Positions 10,646 to 12,606 of a stretch of DNA of 12,606 nucleotides are shown here, piece by piece. The notes under the pieces are model-generated. The model saw only the letters and a list, made by a program, of their open reading frames with translations. It had not been told where the DNA came from and searched no databases. Location: NCBI GenBank assembly GCA_003491845.1, contig DNBN01000235.1, positions 1-12,606 on the forward strand, read 5' to 3'. Source of the stretch: Porticoccaceae bacterium. GTDB lineage: Bacteria; Pseudomonadota; Gammaproteobacteria; Pseudomonadales; Porticoccaceae. Numbering within the stretch: position 1 is the first letter of the stretch; the number at the start of each line of letters is the position of its first letter. Position numbers and translations under genes: made by a program.

Positions 10646-11539
10646 ATGGTGCTAAAACAGGTCAGTTTATTGCTATTTTTCTCTGCGATAATCGGTTGTA
10701 CTAGTCAACCGGCCGAGGTTGTTGATCGCACGCCACCGGCAAGGGTAAGTATCAAAACACACCTAGTGGAAGCGGGAGAGAGCCTTTATTCTATTGCTTG
10801 GCGCTATGATTTAAATGTGCCTAAGCTTGCAAAGATTAATCAGCTTAAGGCGCCCTATTTAATAAGTCCTGGGCAGCGCTTAAAGCTTGTAGCTGAGAGT
10901 GCTATGCCCCTCAAATCATCATCTAATGGACAAATACACAAGGTTGGTAAGGGAGAAACCTTGTTTTATATAGCCTCCCAGTATGGGGTTGATGTGGCGA
11001 TAATCGCAGAGTTGAATGATTTAAAATCACCTTATCTCATCAAGGTGGGGCAGCTACTAACGTTAACGGGTAAGAAGGTGCAAGGACGAAAGTTGGTTGC
11101 CAGCAACGATGTTAGAAATCCTTTAAAATTGCCTGTTTCTAGTGCGTCGGTAACTAAACCTTCAAAATTGCAGCCTACTTATAGCAAAAATTGGGCTTGG
11201 ACGTGGCCAATCAGGGGCACCCTTGTTGAGAGGTTTAATCCTAAAGAATTGCAAAAAGGGTTAAAAATCAAATCAAATACTGGTGTTAGTGTCTATGCCG
11301 CGGCTCCCGGAAATATAGTCTATGCAGGATCAGGACTTCGAGGCTACGGACGGTTGATTATTATTAAGCATAGTGATACCTTGTTGAGCGCTTATGCAAA
11401 TAATGATAGTTTGCTAGTAAAAGTTGGGCAAACAGTAAGACAAACTGACGTTATTTCAAAGTTGGGTGTAGATCAAACTTTATATTTTGAAATAAGAAAG
11501 GATGGAAATCCAGTAGATCCGTCTAAGTATTTAGATTAA
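10646..11539 (+). CDS. nlpD: NlpD-type lipoprotein, degenerate LytM domain with two LysM repeats
   Basis: NlpD is an envelope lipoprotein that activates the amidase AmiC to split septal peptidoglycan. The protein has 297 residues. A lipoprotein signal (hydrophobic 5-14, lipobox I-I-G-C) places the lipidated residue at Cys18. Two LysM peptidoglycan-binding domains follow at about 37-82 and 97-141; E. coli NlpD has one. A linker rich in Ser/Thr/Lys/Pro leads to an M23/LytM-like domain at 186-297 with the NlpD-type GLRGYGRLIIIKHSD block. Where active M23 enzymes or E. coli NlpD keep GID, YAH and LHFEIR, this protein has GLK (Lys207), YAN (Asn252) and LYFEIR (Tyr280). It should therefore be catalytically dead and act only as an activator. 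The ATG at 10646 has no free Shine-Dalgarno sequence. The position before rpoS is standard, and in E. coli nlpD contains the main rpoS promoter. Confidence 0.93.
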   Translation: MVLKQVSLLLFFSAIIGCTSQPAEVVDRTPPARVSIKTHLVEAGESLYSIAWRYDLNVPKLAKINQLKAPYLISPGQRLKLVAESAMPLKSSSNGQIHKVGKGETLFYIASQYGVDVAIIAELNDLKSPYLIKVGQLLTLTGKKVQGRKLVASNDVRNPLKLPVSSASVTKPSKLQPTYSKNWAWTWPIRGTLVERFNPKELQKGLKIKSNTGVSVYAAAPGNIVYAGSGLRGYGRLIIIKHSDTLLSAYANNDSLLVKVGQTVRQTDVISKLGVDQTLYFEIRKDGNPVDPSKYLD

Positions 11540-11617
11540 AAGGGTAGGTTGATTAGCCTAGGAAAAGGGTTTTCCTGAAGGCCGCCTATATTTTACAAAT
11601 GCAAAGGAGTTGCAGGT
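11540..11617 (+). promoter_or_regulatory. rpoS leader with a perfect hairpin and strong ribosome binding site
   Basis: The 78-base gap holds AGGAAAA (11560-11566), GGG, then TTTTCCT (11570-11576), a perfect 7-bp hairpin with a three-base loop. An additional T-G pair is possible at its base. No T-run follows, so it is not an intrinsic terminator. A strong Shine-Dalgarno sequence, AAAGGAG (11603-11609), lies 8 bases before the ATG. The 3' arm segment TTCCT (11572-11576) could instead pair with AGGAG (11605-11609), four Watson-Crick pairs plus one G-U, so two mutually exclusive folds are possible. CTATATT (11586-11592) also resembles a -10 element of the kind RpoS itself favours, but no -35 accompanies it. 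Confidence 0.45.
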
Positions 11618-12562
11618 ATGAACAAGAAAATCGTTAACAGTGAGTTTGAATTCTCAATCACTGATCCAAAAGAGAACAAAAAATCTAGCGTTAAAACACC
11701 AAAACCAGGTATCGGTGATGCTACCAGTATCTATCTCAAAGACATCGGTTTTTACCCTTTATTAACTGCCAAAGAAGAGGTGCTACTTACTCAGCAGTTA
11801 AATCAAGGATGTGAGAAATCTAGGCACCGAATGATTGACAGTAACCTTCGGTTAGTAGTAAAAATTTCTCGCCGCTACATTAATCGTGGGCTTGATCTTC
11901 TTGATTTAATAGAAGAGGGTAATTTGGGTTTGATGAGGGCGGTTGAAAAGTTTGATCCAGAATTAGGTTATCGCTTTTCGACATACGCAACATGGTGGAT
12001 AAGGCAAACCATCGAGCGAGCTATCATGAATCAGACGCGTACTATTAGATTACCTGTACATGTTGCTAAGGAATTGAATATTTATCTCCGGGCCTCTCGT
12101 AAATTAGCTCAAGAATTACATCATGAGCCAACCCCTGAAGAAATTGCATCTCATGTTAACAAACCGGCTGCAAAAGTTCGTAAAGCACTAGGCTATTCAG
12201 AGCGTACATCGTCGATGGATAATCCTGTGTCGGAAAATGAAATGTCATTAGCGGATATTGTCGCTGATAAATCTGACGTGGGGCCTGAGAGTAAAGCGAT
12301 ATTAGACGATTTTTCATCTAAATTGATTGATTTGCTAAAGCAACTCCCGGTCAATGAGTTCGAAGTGCTCGTAAGACGATTTGGTTTTATGAATCATCAA
12401 GAGCTCACTTTGGAACAAATTGGCAAAGAAATTGGATTGACAAGAGAAAGAGTCCGTCAGATTCAATTTTCTGGTTTAGCGCACATAGGTGAATTACTTC
12501 GCGAGCATGGTTTAGAGCGCAGTGACTTAATGAAAGAAATTTCGGGCCTAATTGACTATTGA
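11618..12562 (+). CDS. rpoS: RNA polymerase sigma factor RpoS (sigma-38)
   Basis: RpoS directs RNA polymerase to stationary-phase and general stress promoters. The protein has 314 residues (E. coli 330). Region 1.2 begins at [11 protein letters not shown] (34-44). Region 2 contains [39 protein letters not shown] (about 76-114) and [18 protein letters not shown] (118-135), and region 2.5/3.0 has [18 protein letters not shown] (141-158). Region 4.2 carries the helix-turn-helix [21 protein letters not shown] (263-283). Lys151-Glu152 in AKELN correspond to E. coli Lys173-Glu174, used for promoter selectivity and RssB binding, so both are kept. The N-terminal segment before region 1.2 is about 22 residues shorter than in E. 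coli and is basic ([11 protein letters not shown]) rather than acidic. Position after nlpD and the motif set together distinguish it from RpoD and RpoH. Confidence 0.97.
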   Translation: MNKKIVNSEFEFSITDPKENKKSSVKTPKPGIGDATSIYLKDIGFYPLLTAKEEVLLTQQLNQGCEKSRHRMIDSNLRLVVKISRRYINRGLDLLDLIEEGNLGLMRAVEKFDPELGYRFSTYATWWIRQTIERAIMNQTRTIRLPVHVAKELNIYLRASRKLAQELHHEPTPEEIASHVNKPAAKVRKALGYSERTSSMDNPVSENEMSLADIVADKSDVGPESKAILDDFSSKLIDLLKQLPVNEFEVLVRRFGFMNHQELTLEQIGKEIGLTRERVRQIQFSGLAHIGELLREHGLERSDLMKEISGLIDY

Positions 12563-12583
12563 CATGATTTTGTTGAAGAATGT

Positions 12584-12606
12584 TTTAGTTCTTTAGTTCT
12601 TTAGTT
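12584..12606 (+). repeat. 8-base tandem repeat TTTAGTTC downstream of rpoS, cut by the window edge
   Basis: TTTAGTTC occurs at 12584-12591 and 12592-12599 and again, lacking its last base, at 12600-12606, where the window ends. All visible copies are identical. It starts 22 bases after the rpoS stop and is outside any gene seen here. The total copy number is unknown. Such arrays can expand or contract by replication slippage. Confidence 0.75.

Overview
The window is a conserved chromosomal housekeeping block from a gammaproteobacterium. All genes are on the + strand and GC content looks moderate. The order tilS-pyrG-kdsA-eno-ftsB-ispD-ispF-truD-pcm-(DUF368)-nlpD-rpoS is the classic gammaproteobacterial arrangement. 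Protein features such as YheU, a class I KdsA, a Pcm-NlpD-RpoS tail and a DUF368 gene before nlpD suggest a marine or free-living lineage of the Cellvibrionales/Oceanospirillales kind. That placement is inference from synteny and protein flavour, not from a search.

Layout. 1-773: a predicted exported SAM-methyltransferase-fold protein; its start codon is probably cut by one base at the left edge. 773-1039: yheU. 1032-2378: tilS, overlapping yheU. These three look like one transcription unit. After a 130-base gap come pyrG and kdsA, which overlap by ATGA. After a 90-base gap with a perfect TATAAT comes eno. After 50 bases ftsB, ispD, ispF and truD follow as a tightly packed set with TTGA and TAATG junctions. 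A 75-base gap leads to pcm. pcm, a DUF368 membrane protein and nlpD are separated by 7-17 bases. A 78-base leader precedes rpoS. The window ends in an 8-base tandem repeat. No gene-free stretch reaches 300 bases. I found no rRNA, tRNA, CRISPR array, insertion sequence or phage gene.

How the genes fit together. Much of the block serves the envelope. KdsA makes KDO for LPS. IspD and IspF feed isoprenoid synthesis, including undecaprenyl phosphate. The DUF368 protein belongs to a family recently shown to return undecaprenyl phosphate across the membrane. FtsB is a divisome scaffold and NlpD is an envelope activator of wall amidases. TilS and TruD modify tRNA, PyrG makes CTP, Eno is glycolytic, Pcm repairs proteins and RpoS is the stress sigma factor.

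The points most worth a second look are these: surE is missing from its usual place between truD and pcm, with a nine-codon mini-ORF there that may be its deletion scar; a perfect 10-bp inverted repeat sits over the end of the DUF368 gene and the nlpD start region; the rpoS leader carries a perfect hairpin whose 3' arm could alternatively pair with the ribosome binding site; the NlpD LytM domain has lost every metal/catalytic position I can place; and a SAM-methyltransferase fold carries a clear signal peptide. I did not find a new multi-gene system.
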